A DNA stretch of 64,000 nt from RPQJ01 sp963732375 (GCA_963732375.1 CAVSZE010000002.1:1-64000); one strand, 5' to 3'; shown: positions 1 to 7,988, counted from the stretch's first letter. The notes: generated by a model not told the origin, from the sequence alone. Numbers and translations: made by a program.

Positions 1-1457
1 TCCGACAGGCCCGCGGCCTGCAATGCCTGCAGGCGTGCGCCATCGCCGACGTGCTCGAGCAGCATCTCGAGCGCCTGGGCATTCGCATCAGCGGCGCCCG
101 GCTGGTCCGGTGCGAACAGCACGCGCTGGAAATGCGCACTGACCCGTTCGCAGTGATGCACGATCATGGGCTCGAGCACAGCCCAGTCGCTCACTCCCAT
201 CGCGAATGCAAGCCTCCCGCGACCCACCTCGTCCCGCGGCAGTTCGTGGGTCTGCTCGTCGTTGCGCTCCTGCAGCCGGTTTTCGGCGCGTCGCAGGAAT
301 CGGTACGAGTCGGCAAGCTCATCCACGGTCGCGGCCGGCAGCAACTTCTTGCGTGCCAACAGAGGCAGTGCCTCGAGCAGGCTGCGTGTCTGAAGGCGTG
401 GGTCGGCGCCGCCGCGAATCAACTGGTAGGCCTGTACGATGAATTCGATCTCGCGGATCCCGCCGGGCCCGAGCTTGACGTTGCCTTTGAGTTCGCGTCG
501 TTCGACTTCGCGCGAAATGAGCGTTCTCATTTCGCGCAGCGGGACTCGAACGCACGGAAATCGAGATAGCGCCGGTAGACGAACGGCCTGAGCACGTTGC
601 GGTAAAGCTCGTCGAAACGCTCTGCCCCGAGCACCGGCCGCGCCTTCACGTAGGCGTAGCGCTCCCAGTCGCGACCATGCTGCTGCAGGCGTGTAATCCT
701 CGAACGCGTCGAAGCTGACGACCAGTGGGCCGGACTCACCGAAAGGTCGCAGCCTCAAGTCCACGCGGTACACAAATCCCTCGGAGGTCACGGTGCCGAG
801 TAGTTGCGCGATGCGCCTTCCGAGTCGCGTGAAGTATTCCTGGTGCTCCAGCGGACGCTTACCGTCGGTCTCGCCGTGCTCCGGAAACAGGAAGATGAGA
901 TCGATGTCGGAGGAGAAATTGAGCTCGCCGCCACCGAGCTTACCCATGCCGAGGACCAGGAGTTCGAGCTCACTGCCGTCCTGGCCACGAGCAGTTCCGA
1001 ATCGCGCGCGCAGGTCGCGAATCGCGTAGTCGCGGGCCGCTGCGATGCAGACGTCGGCGAGCAGCGACAACTCGCGCAGTACCGGCGCGACATCCTCGAA
1101 CTGCGCAAGGTCGCGCCAGGCGATCCGCGCAAGTTGCCGGCGACGGAATCTCCGCAAGCCATCCATGAAGGTGGCTTCACCCGGATCCGCGCCGACCTCG
1201 GCGGCGAGATCGGCCTCCAGCCACTCGCGCGTCGATGCCTCGCGCACCCGACCTGCATTGGCGAGCCACGGCAGCACCCGCGGGTCTCTTCGGCAGGCGT
1301 CGGCGACGAAATCGCTGCATGCCCAGACCATCGGCAGGCTGTGCACCACGTCGCCCGCCGCCTCACCGCTGGTCGGCGGTCCACCCTGGGCCTGCAGCGC
1401 TTCGAGGTGCCCTGCGAGCGCGAGGCGCAGTTGTTCAGGTACTGCCGAGAGGTCCAT
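1..1457 (-). CDS. glnE: Bifunctional glutamine synthetase adenylyltransferase/adenylyl-removing enzyme (C-terminus beyond window)
   Basis: GlnE adenylylates and deadenylylates glutamine synthetase in response to PII and glutamine. About 485 codons are visible; the gene runs off the left edge. The adenylyl-removase nucleotidyltransferase motif GMGKLGGGELNFSSDIDLIF starts at residue 170, with metal-binding Asp184 and Asp186, the usual distance from the start. The start at 1457 overlaps the end of the upstream MFS gene by 23 bp. Seen directly: between about 690 and 546 the GlnE-like reading moves to another frame (QQHGRDWERYAYVKARP is encoded there) and then returns. There is one extra base near 688-692 and one missing base near 545-548. 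The frame stays open throughout, but about 48 residues would be garbled. Either a compensating mutation pair or two sequence errors. Confidence 0.9.
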   Translation of the reverse strand, partial: MDLSAVPEQLRLALAGHLEALQAQGGPPTSGEAAGDVVHSLPMVWACSDFVADACRRDPRVLPWLANAGRVREASTREWLEADLAAEVGADPGEATFMDGLRRFRRRQLARIAWRDLAQFEDVAPVLRELSLLADVCIAAARDYAIRDLRARFGTARGQDGSELELLVLGMGKLGGGELNFSSDIDLIFLFPEHGETDGKRPLEHQEYFTRLGRRIAQLLGTVTSEGFVYRVDLRLRPFGESGPLVVSFDAFEDYTPAAAWSRLGALRLREGAAGARGRAFRRALPQRAQAVRLPALSRFPCVRVPLREMRTLISREVERRELKGNVKLGPGGIREIEFIVQAYQLIRGGADPRLQTRSLLEALPLLARKKLLPAATVDELADSYRFLRRAENRLQERNDEQTHELPRDEVGRGRLAFAMGVSDWAVLEPMIVHHCERVSAHFQRVLFAPDQPGAADANAQALEMLLEHVGDGARLQALQAAGLS

Positions 1458-2682
1458 TGGCACTGTTCTCGCCCGATTTCGTGACAAGGTCGGCCAGTAG
1501 TGCGCCCCCCGCGAGCATGGAGGCGGCGAGCAGGTAGGCCGCGCCCGGCACGTGCAGGCGAGCGCCGTCGCGGATGAAGTACGCAAAGGTCGTCGCAAAC
1601 AGCGCCGGTCCGATCATCGTTGCCACGCCCATGATGCTGCCAATCGCACCCTGCAGTGCCCCTTGCTCCGACGGCCCGATTCGGCGCGACATCAGCGCCT
1701 GTGCTGCGGGAGAAGCAAGTCCCCACAGCGCGACCACCGGCACGGCGCACATGAATACCAAGCCTGTCCGTGCGAGGCCGTAGGTCGCGAATCCGGTCGC
1801 CCCCGCCACCAGGCCGGCAATCAGCACCTTCCGCTCGCCGAAACGCCGCGTCAGCGGCCCCACGAGCGCGCCCTGATCGCGGAACACACGCCGACCCCGG
1901 CGAGCGCCAGGCCCACTGCTCGGGTGTCCCAGCCATATCGGTAACCGGCGTAGAGCACGAACGTGGCGGGCAATGCCGCATGCGCGACATTGCTGAGGAA
2001 CGCCACGCCCGCAAGTCCGCTCAACTCCGGGTGCGAGCGCAGCAGCCGAAGGGAACCGAGCGGGCTCGCGCGTCGCCACTCGAATGGGCGGCGCTTCTCA
2101 GGCGGCAGCGACTCGGGAAGCACCCACAGTCCGTAGCACGCGTTCGCCATGCTGAACGCAGCTGCGGCCCAGAACGGCAGACGCGGGTCGACGCTGCCGA
2201 GCAATCCGCCGATCGCCGGTCCCGAGCACGAAGCCGACGCCGAATGCGACACCGATCATTCCAAAGGCGCCGGCACGCCGTTCCGACGGCGTCACGTCCG
2301 CGATGTACGCCATCGCCGTGCTGGCCGCCGTAATGCCCGAAATCACGCGGCCAACGAATAACCAGGCGAGATTCGGTGCAAGCGCCATCAGCACGTAGTC
2401 GAGGCCCAGTCCGAAATTCGATGCCAACACGACCGGTCGGCGGCCGTAGCGGTCGGACAGCGCGCCCGCAATCGGCATGGACAGGAACTGCATCAGGGCC
2501 CAGACCGTACCGAACACGCCGTACATCATTGCAGCGCCTGCGGTATCGCCGCCGAGGAAATCCTCGATCAGTCGCGGCAGGACCGGGACGACCATGCCGA
2601 GCGCCAGCATGTCGAGCACCACGGTGACGAAGATGAACGCCAGCGCGGCGCGGCGTCGGCCGGGGGGGGGACTCGGTGGCAT
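1435..2682 (-). pseudogene. MFS (TetA-like) efflux transporter, interrupted by two frameshifts
   Basis: Three overlapping reading frames together spell one 12-TM major facilitator protein of the Tet/Bcr drug-efflux type. The N-terminal part has PVLPRLIEDF and the inter-helix loop GALSDRYGRRP, the signature of the family. An extra G near 2221-2223 (GGGACCGGC where GGACCGGC is expected) moves the frame before the segment GPAIGGLLGS. A missing base near 1873-1877 returns it before QGALVGPLTRRFGE. In the sequence as given the first frame stops at 2098, so translation would yield only the N-terminal half. A nine-C run near codon 5 is another possible error site. The substrate cannot be predicted. 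Its 3' end overlaps glnE by 23 bp. Confidence 0.8.
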
Positions 2683-2693
2683 TCACGGGTGTG

Positions 2694-3205
2694 TCAGCCG
2701 TAGGTGATGACCGAGCGTACCGCGTGGCCATCGCAGCTGAATCCCGGCACGAAGCCGAGGTCAATCAGCACACCCATGCCACGCAGCTCATACCCCGCCG
2801 CGCGCACCAGCGTGGCTGATGCGGAGAGCGTCCCGCCGGTAGCGAGCACGTCGTCCACCAGCAACAGGCGACCACTGCCCTTCTGCATCTCGAGCACCCC
2901 GGTCCCGTACTCGAGCTCGTAGTTGACGTCCACCACCGGCGGCGACTCCCCTTCTTGCGGATCGGGACGACACCCTTGCGGTGCCGTTCGGCCAGGGCGG
3001 CGGCGAAGATGAATCCCCGCGACTCGATGCCGGAGACCACGTCCACCGATTCCGATTCCCGGGCGGAGAACAGCGCGTCGACTGCCGTGATGGTTTCGTG
3101 AAACCGCTGCCGCAGCAGCGGGCTGCTGATATCTCGGAAGAGGATGCCGGGCTTCGGGAAGTCCGGAATCTCCACCACCAGGTCTTTCAAATCCTGCATG
3201 CTCAC
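2694..3205 (-). pseudogene. apt: Adenine phosphoribosyltransferase, one frameshift
   Basis: Apt salvages adenine with PRPP to give AMP. The N-terminal half (PDFPKPGILFRDISSPLL, GIESRGFIFAAALAERH, VVPIRKKG) is in one frame. The C-terminal half (VVDVNYELEYGTGVLEM, the PRPP-binding loop LLLVDDVLATGGT, and the end VRSVITYG) is in another. The break lies in a G run at about 2946-2951, where one G appears to be missing; adding it gives a normal protein of about 170 residues. As written the first frame ends at 2765 without the PRPP loop. The start is GTG at 3205 or ATG at 3199. It diverges from the nitroreductase across about 70 bp. Confidence 0.85.
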
Positions 3206-3274
3206 CTCGCGCTGGCAGCCTCGCGAAAATCAACGACGCCGGCGAGGATTCATCCTCGATCCAGGAGAGCGAGC

Positions 3275-3945
3275 ATGACCGTCACCGAAGCCGTTGAATC
3301 GCGAGTGAGTTGCCGCGCCTACCTGCCCACGCCGGTGCCCACTGCAAGCTTGCGGGCGATCCTGGACACGGCGCGGCGAACACCGTCCGGCGGCAATCTG
3401 CAGCCCTGGCACGTGTATGCGCTCACCGGCGAACCGTTGGCCGAACTGCTGGCTGCCGTGCGCGGGAAGCTGTTCGAACATCCCCGCGGCGAAGGATTCG
3501 AGTACAACGTCTACCCGCCCGGGCTCGGCGAACCGTACCGCGCGCGCCGCTTCAAGTGCGGCGAGGACATGTACGCGACGATCGGCGTGACACGGGAAGA
3601 CAAGCCGGCACGCCTGCGCCAGTTCGCGAGAACTACATGCTGTTCGGCGCACCGGTCGGGCTCTTCTTCTTCGTCGACCGACAGATGGGGCCTCCGCAGT
3701 GGTCCGACCTCGGCATGTACATGCAGACCGTGATGCTGCTCGCGCGCGAGCACGGACTGGACACCTGCGCCCAGGAAGCATGGTCGGCGTGGTATCGCAC
3801 GGTCGGCGAATGCCTGCGACGTGCCGCCGAGCTGATGCTGTTCTCAGGCATGGCGCTGGGGTACCGGGATAGAGATGCTCCCATCAATCGCCTGGTCACC
3901 GAGCGCGCACCACTCGACGAGATCGCGGTGCTGCGGGGATTTTGA
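3275..3945 (+). pseudogene. Nitroreductase-family protein, one frameshift
   Basis: This is an FMN-dependent nitroreductase-fold protein of about 223 residues when both frames are joined. The N-terminal segment has the family motifs SRVSCRAYLPTPVP and ARRTPSGGNLQPWHVYAL, which bind the FMN phosphate. The C-terminal segment has DLGMYMQTVMLLAREHGLDT and ends ERAPLDEIAVLRGF. The frame changes near 3629-3634 (GCGAGAACTAC, apparently missing one base before AACTACATG). As written the first frame runs on to 3733 with nonsense residues. The preceding AGGAGAG motif is a good ribosome-binding site for ATG 3275. The physiological substrate is unknown. Confidence 0.8.
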
Positions 3946-4117
3946 GCAGCAGTTGCGGCGTGCGTGCCAGGTTGCCGGTGGCGGTCACCGGATTGCCGGC
4001 GACCTGCAGCTTCTGGAATCCCTTCGCAGCCGGCGTTCCCCTGTCGAAAAACCTGACAACTCCAGTGCCCGCTCGCCCGGCGCTTATGTCAGGTTCGGCA
4101 TGGGTCCGTTTGGCGGA

Positions 4118-4133
4118 TGTGACGTACGTCACG
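4118..4133. promoter_or_regulatory. CRP/Clp-type operator candidate
   Basis: The sequence reads TGTGACGTACGTCACG: nine of ten conserved positions of the CRP-family consensus TGTGA-N6-TCACA, with a perfect 14-bp palindrome at 4119-4132. It lies in the gene-free stretch 3946-4325, about 190 bp upstream of the small gene at 4326. The rest of that stretch shows no convincing coding sequence. Which CRP-family protein binds, if any, is unknown. Confidence 0.5.
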
Positions 4134-4325
4134 AAATGCGCGCGGTGTTGTCCGAACACAACGCTTTTTCGCTGTCGCGACTTTTTACTGCGGCACTTGG
4201 CGCGTGCCGGTGTTGGCGCGTCACAACCGCGCAATCATTGACGATCACACTCCTGCGGCCAGGTTGGCACGCATCCTGCAGCTACTCACCCAGGCGCTGC
4301 CGCGCCGGTATAAGGAGTTGACCGC

Positions 4326-4517
4326 ATGAGTCTCAGCTGGATCGCAAACCGAAGCCTCAAGTTTTCACCCAGGCTGCGACTTGTCGACGATGACGAAGCC
4401 GCGGCCCTGCGGCAGAAGATCGAGTCGCTCGAGTGGCGGCCCGCGAACGGATTCCTTCGGGACCAGGTCGAGGAACGGCCGCAGCTGGGTTCGTCGCGCT
4501 CCGAACAGGCAGCCTGA
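4326..4517 (+). CDS. Small hypothetical protein, 63 aa
   Basis: A short ORF starts at ATG 4326 with an AAGGAG ribosome-binding site at 4312-4317, eight bases upstream, which is the main argument that it is translated. The product is soluble, rich in Arg, Glu and Leu, starts MSLSWIANRSLKFSPRLRLV, and has no signal peptide or membrane segment. I do not recognise a family. It converges on ygbA with 25 bp between the stops. A CRP-like site lies about 190 bp upstream. Confidence 0.5.
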   Translation: MSLSWIANRSLKFSPRLRLVDDDEAAALRQKIESLEWRPANGFLRDQVEERPQLGSSRSEQAA

Positions 4518-4542
4518 GCGAGGGCTCAGCCGAGGTGCGCGC

Positions 4543-4950
4543 TCAGTCGCGCCCGCGTCGCCGAACGTCCATCGGGTGCTCGACCTGGCGCAACTTGTCG
4601 AGCACATGCAGGAGACTAAGCCAGGGATGGCGTAGCGGCATTCGCGGCCCGGCGTAGCGCATGATCTGGCGGGCCATTTCACGCCTGGCCGGCTTGTAGC
4701 AGTGGATGGGGCATTTCGCGCAGGTCGGCTTGTCGTCACCGTACGGGCACTTCTCGAGCCGACGCTGCACGTAGACCAGGAACTCGCTGCAATCGGCACA
4801 GGCCCGTCCGCGCGGCATCCAGTGCCTGTCCGCGCAATGGATTTCAACCATGCGCCGCATGGTGAGGAATTCGCGCCCGAGACGGACGCTGTCGGATTTC
4901 GCCAGGTCGGTACTCGCCTCGGTGGTTTCTTGATCGATCGGGGTCGGCAT
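4543..4950 (-). CDS. ygbA: YgbA-family protein (nitrous oxide-stimulated promoter family)
   Basis: A 135-residue protein with the conserved cysteine set of the family: HCADRHW, ACADCSEFLVYVQRRLEKCP, TCAKCPIHCYKPARRE, then MRYAGPRMPLRHPWLSLLH. The Cys/His pattern suggests metal binding. The E. coli homologue lies downstream of a promoter that responds to nitrogen oxides, and the family is often under NsrR; its biochemical role is not established. The gene is divergent from rarD. I did not find an unambiguous NsrR site in the short intergenic region. Confidence 0.85.
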   Translation of the reverse strand: MPTPIDQETTEASTDLAKSDSVRLGREFLTMRRMVEIHCADRHWMPRGRACADCSEFLVYVQRRLEKCPYGDDKPTCAKCPIHCYKPARREMARQIMRYAGPRMPLRHPWLSLLHVLDKLRQVEHPMDVRRRGRD

Positions 4951-5058
4951 CCGGAAATCATGGGGCTACGGCCGATGCACGGCTCTCGTGGCTTTCCGAA
5001 AGCCGGCCCGTGCGCAATCTGCAACAATGCGCGCCCCGCGGTCCGCCTGGACACTTCG

Positions 5059-5970
5059 TTGGCGCAAACAGATCCCAATCGCAGCGATGCCCGCGCCGGC
5101 CTGATGGCCGCCGTGAGCGCGTTCGCGATCTGGGGCGTGTTCCCGCTGTACCTGAAGCCGCTGTCCGGCGTGCCGGTACTGCAGGTGATGAGCCATCGAA
5201 TCGTGTGGTGCTGCCTGGTCGTGTTCGCATGGCTCGCGCTGCGCGGCGAAGCGGGCGCGGTTCGGACCGCGCTCGCGAACGCGGGCACGCGGCGACGGCT
5301 GGTGGCTTCCTCCGTGTTCATCAGCGTCAACTGGCTCATCTACGTCTGGGCGGTGAGCAACGGCCACGTGGTGGACGCGAGCCTCGGCTATTTCATCAAC
5401 CCGCTGTTCAGCGTCGTGCTCGGCGTGTTCGTGCTGGGCGAGCGGCTGACCCGGGCGCAGTGGGTAGCGGTCGGGCTTGCCGCGGCCGGCGTGCTCTACC
5501 TCGCGGTGGTGGCCGGCCGCCCGCCGTGGATCGCGCTGGCGCTGGCCTTCAGCTTCGGCATGTACGGGCTGATCCGCAAGGTCGTCGCCGTCGAGGCCGT
5601 ACCCGGGCTGGCGACAGAGACCCTGTTGCTGTCGCCGTTCGCGCTCGGATTCCTCTTGTGGTGCCAGTGGCAGGGCACGGGCGCGCTCGGGCATTCGAGC
5701 GCGACCGTCAACGCACTGCTGGTGGGCAGCGGCCTCGTGACCGCGACGCCGCTGGCGCTCTTTGCCTATGGCGCGCGGCGCATCCCGCTGTCTACGCTGG
5801 GGCTGGTGCAGTACATCGGGCCGACCATCCAGTTCCTGATCGGCGTGCTGGTGTTCCACGAAGCGTTCCCGCGCGCACGGGCGATCGGGTTCGCCATGAT
5901 CTGGGCGGCGCTCGCGATCTACGCGGCCGACGGCTTGTGGCGGCGAAGCAGGATGAAGCGGCTCGCCTGA
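5059..5970 (+). CDS. rarD: RarD-type EamA-family transporter
   Basis: An integral membrane protein of the drug/metabolite transporter superfamily with about ten hydrophobic helices and two EamA repeats. The N-terminal helix AAVSAFAIWGVFPLYLKPLS and the following MSHRIVW are typical of RarD. The frame is open further upstream, with ATG codons at 4960 and 4975 and another at 5104. TTG 5059 is chosen because it gives a 19-residue lead before the first helix, as in RarD homologues, but no start has a strong ribosome-binding site. The substrate is not known; chloramphenicol sensitivity is the only classical phenotype of the family. Confidence 0.8.
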   Translation: MAQTDPNRSDARAGLMAAVSAFAIWGVFPLYLKPLSGVPVLQVMSHRIVWCCLVVFAWLALRGEAGAVRTALANAGTRRRLVASSVFISVNWLIYVWAVSNGHVVDASLGYFINPLFSVVLGVFVLGERLTRAQWVAVGLAAAGVLYLAVVAGRPPWIALALAFSFGMYGLIRKVVAVEAVPGLATETLLLSPFALGFLLWCQWQGTGALGHSSATVNALLVGSGLVTATPLALFAYGARRIPLSTLGLVQYIGPTIQFLIGVLVFHEAFPRARAIGFAMIWAALAIYAADGLWRRSRMKRLA

Positions 5971-6029
5971 CCGACGGCGAACCGGTTACGCTAGACGCCG
6001 GACAAAGCATTGCCTGAGGCCAAGCGCAC

Positions 6030-6344
6030 ATGCCGTCATTCAAGTCCACGAGCCGCGCCGACCGGCTGCTGCTGCACTACCAGATCCGCGGCAAGGCCTA
6101 CCCCACGCCGCGCTACTGGGAGCGGCTCGGGCAGATGCTCGACGAGGAAGCGGAGAAGCGCGGACGGACGCCGCCGCCTCCGCCGCTCACCCACTCGCTC
6201 GATCACGACCCGACGGAGGAAGACAAGACCGAGCGACTGCGGGAGCAAATGGCCTGGGCAGACCGCAACCAGCTGCTGCACCGGGTGCAGATGTTCTTCG
6301 AGGCCATGCCGCCCTCGGGCTGGGCTCGCGGCGAAAAGCGATAG
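6030..6344 (+). CDS. Hypothetical protein, 104 aa
   Basis: A soluble, charged protein beginning MPSFKSTSRADRLLLHYQIRG, with a Pro-rich stretch (TPPPPPLTHSL) in the middle and an acidic, helical C-terminal half. No signal peptide, membrane segment or recognised domain. It follows rarD by about 60 bp on the same strand, so it may be cotranscribed. Its TAG stop (6342-6344) shares its last G with the first copy of the GGGGACATTC repeat array, so the array was inserted exactly at the gene end or the end was altered by it. Confidence 0.6.
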   Translation: MPSFKSTSRADRLLLHYQIRGKAYPTPRYWERLGQMLDEEAEKRGRTPPPPPLTHSLDHDPTEEDKTERLREQMAWADRNQLLHRVQMFFEAMPPSGWARGEKR

Positions 6345-6479
6345 GGGACATTCTCCTTTTCGAGGGGACACTCCTTTTCGAAGGGGACATTCTCCTTTTT
6401 CGTAACTGACGACTCTCCGCATTCGGCAGCAGTCTGAAAAAAAAAGGAGAATGTCCCCTCCGAAAAGGAGAATGTCCCC
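6344..6479. repeat. Array of GGGGACATTC short inverted repeats
   Basis: Five copies of a 17-bp unit GGGGACATTCTCCTTTT lie here. Three are in direct orientation: 6344-6360, a degraded one lacking two T at 6364-6378, and 6383-6399. Two are inverted, at about 6442-6458 and 6463-6479. A 36-bp unique spacer separates the two orientations, so transcripts could fold into a long stem. The same unit occurs at 7923, 26912-26988 and 44499-44575. It resembles REP-type extragenic palindromes. Confidence 0.8.
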
Positions 6480-6503
6480 TATCGCGCGTCGGAGTGAAAA
6501 GCT

Positions 6504-6851
6504 ATGACTGTAGTCATCTACCACAACCCCGCCTGCGGCACGTCGCGCGGGGCATTGGCTTTGATCGAGGCGGCGGGCCACTCGCCAGTCGTCATCGAAT
6601 ACCTGGCGACCGGTTGGACCCGTGCGCAGTTGCTCGGGCTGTTCGCGGCCGCGGGACTTTCGCCGCGCGACGCACTCAGGACGAAGAACTCGCCGGCCGA
6701 GGAACTAGGCCTGCTCGATCCTTCGGTCGATGACGAGACGCTGATCGCCGCGATGGTCGAGCACCCGGTGCTGGTCAACCGCCCGATCGTGTGCACGCCG
6801 AAGGGCGTACGGCTTTGCCGGCCGAGCGAAGTCGTCCATGATCTGCTGTAG
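6504..6851 (+). CDS. arsC: Arsenate reductase, ArsC (glutaredoxin-dependent) family
   Basis: A 115-residue thioredoxin-fold protein with the ArsC catalytic loop YHNPACGTSR (nucleophilic Cys11). The second conserved region RTKNSPAEELG supplies the first arginine and NRPIVCTPKGVRLCRPSE the other two. The family reduces arsenate to arsenite with glutathione and glutaredoxin in the cytoplasm; some members (Spx/YffB-like) have other roles. No other ars genes are adjacent, so the role in arsenic resistance is probable, not proven. The GGGGACATTC repeat array ends 24 bp before the start codon. Confidence 0.85.
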   Translation: MTVVIYHNPACGTSRGALALIEAAGHSPVVIEYLATGWTRAQLLGLFAAAGLSPRDALRTKNSPAEELGLLDPSVDDETLIAAMVEHPVLVNRPIVCTPKGVRLCRPSEVVHDLL

Positions 6852-6977
6852 CGCTGGCCGCGGCGCGGCGAGACGTCAACCGGACGAAAAGCAGATCGGC
6901 GAAAAATCAGCCTGGCGCCAGTTGGACTTGAACAAACACCAGCCTGGCAAGGCATCAGCCCAGTAAAGGAGATCACG

Positions 6978-7223
6978 ATGCAAGGAAAAGTCCCACCCGT
7001 TACGGGAACCCCTTTGGGAACATCTCAGGACGGCCCGGAAGCGGTACCTGCCGACAATGCCTACACGCAGTGGTACGAAGTGAAGAAGGGTGACACGCTG
7101 TGGAAGATCGCCAAGGATGTCTATGGCGACGGCAGCATGTATCCAGAGATATTCAAGGCCAACCAGGACACGCTCAGCGACCCCGACAAGATCCAGGTCG
7201 GCCAGAAGCTGCGCATTCCCTGA
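6978..7223 (+). CDS. LysM-domain protein, 81 aa
   Basis: A small protein with a short N-terminal tail and one C-terminal LysM domain: YEVKKGDTLWKIAKDVYG, then YPEIFKANQDTLSDPDKIQVG and the end QKLRIP. LysM domains bind N-acetylglucosamine glycans such as peptidoglycan. The arrangement resembles the LysM half of the YgaU/Kbp potassium-binding protein, but the BON half is missing. No signal peptide is visible. The ribosome-binding site AAAGGAG at 6965-6971 is strong, seven bases before the ATG. It lies directly upstream of a lipoprotein gene. Confidence 0.85.
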   Translation: MQGKVPPVTGTPLGTSQDGPEAVPADNAYTQWYEVKKGDTLWKIAKDVYGDGSMYPEIFKANQDTLSDPDKIQVGQKLRIP

Positions 7224-7258
7224 TCGCGCCCTGCGCTGACGAGCGCTGTCGAACAGAT

Positions 7259-7291
7259 ACCGCGTTACATAACTGACCGCGTTACAGTAAC
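7259..7291. promoter_or_regulatory. Paired palindromic operator candidate
   Basis: An 11-bp direct repeat ACCGCGTTACA occurs at 7259-7269 and 7276-7286. Each copy leads into a palindrome: GTTACATAAC (7264-7273) and GTTACAGTAAC (7281-7291). The two centres are about 17 bp apart, immediately upstream of the lipoprotein start at 7304 and overlapping where its leader must be. Such paired sites suit a dimeric repressor, for example TetR-type, but no regulator is identified. Confidence 0.4.
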
Positions 7292-7303
7292 AAGGAGTCA
7301 CCG

Positions 7304-7912
7304 ATGAAGCTCAAGTCCGCTTTCGCCGGATTTCTTTCTCTCGCGATGGCAGCCATGCTGCTCGCCGGCTGCGCCAACCAGATGGAACCTGCCAAGCAGG
7401 CCATTGCCGGCATCGAAGCCGCGATCGCCGCCGCTGGCCCCGATGCGTCCCAGTTGATCCCGGACCAGTTGCAGGCCGTGACGAGCCAGCTGAACGACCT
7501 GAAGATGAAATTCGACCAGAAGGACTACAAGGGTGTGATCGCCGCGGCTCCGGCGTTGCTGGCGCAGGCGCAGGGTCTCGCCGGCGCCGCATCGAACGCG
7601 AAGCAGGCCGCCGAGGCGGCGATGCAGGCGCTGTCCACCGAGTGGGGCACGATCTCCGCGGATCTCCCGGCGCAGCTCGCGGCTGTCACCAGCCGGGTCG
7701 GGATCCTGTCGAAGTCGAAGAAGCTCCCCGCCGGGCTCGACGCGGCAGCGTTCGATTCGGCCAAATCCGGTGCCGATGAAGCCACGGCGCTGTGGGACCA
7801 GGCCGTGGCCGCCCAGGGTACGGGCAACCTGGAGCAGGCCGTCACAGCCGCGCGCCAGGCCAAGGAAAAACTAGATGCGGCAATGGCTGCGCTCGGGATG
7901 ACAGCAGGCTGA
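7304..7912 (+). CDS. Putative lipoprotein, 202 aa, Ala-rich helical
   Basis: A lipoprotein signal peptide with lipobox LLAGC (acylated Cys near residue 23) precedes an Ala/Gln/Lys-rich, almost entirely helical body, probably periplasmic. No Asp follows the Cys (next residues ANQM), so outer-membrane sorting is likely by the usual +2 rule. No known domain recognised. AAGGAG at 7292-7297 is the ribosome-binding site. It follows the LysM gene by 80 bp; the pair may act on the cell envelope. Confidence 0.75.
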   Translation: MKLKSAFAGFLSLAMAAMLLAGCANQMEPAKQAIAGIEAAIAAAGPDASQLIPDQLQAVTSQLNDLKMKFDQKDYKGVIAAAPALLAQAQGLAGAASNAKQAAEAAMQALSTEWGTISADLPAQLAAVTSRVGILSKSKKLPAGLDAAAFDSAKSGADEATALWDQAVAAQGTGNLEQAVTAARQAKEKLDAAMAALGMTAG

Positions 7913-7922
7913 ACGATCCACA

Positions 7923-7953
7923 GGGGACATTCTCCCTTCGGGAGAATGTCCCC
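7923..7953. repeat. GGGGACATTC perfect hairpin
   Basis: Two 14-bp arms GGGGACATTCTCCC / GGGAGAATGTCCCC face each other with a 3-nt loop. This is the most compact member of the repeat family found at 6344, 26912 and 44499. It lies ten bases after the lipoprotein stop and nine bases before the left inverted repeat of the RAYT element. It has no T-tract, so it is not a standard terminator. Confidence 0.85.
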
Positions 7954-7961
7954 GAAGGCCG

Positions 7962-7988
7962 AAGGTGCCGGTGCTACGGTTTCGGTTA
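7962..7988 (+). repeat. Left terminal inverted repeat of RAYT element
   Basis: A 27-bp sequence beginning AAGGTGCCGGTG and ending ACGGTTTCGGTTA matches the reverse complement of 8960-8986 at 25 of 27 positions. Together the two copies bracket the RAYT gene at 8073-8945. A further copy in the orientation of the right end occurs at 9987. Confidence 0.8.

Noticed and set aside
788..2014. A 408-codon minus-strand frame across the MFS-glnE junction
   Set aside because: It is out of frame with both genes in its coding parts and shows no domain; the joined MFS and GlnE frames explain the DNA.
4145..4176. Hairpin GTGTT/AACAC followed by CTTTTTC as a terminator after the nitroreductase
   Set aside because: The stem is only 5 bp and the T run is eight bases away and short.
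3942..4241. A 99-codon plus-strand frame after the nitroreductase
   Set aside because: TTG start, no ribosome-binding site, composition unlike a protein; it also spans the CRP-like site.
6344..6479. Repeat array considered as a CRISPR array
   Set aside because: Units are 17 bp, abut or change orientation, and there are no regular unique spacers or cas genes.
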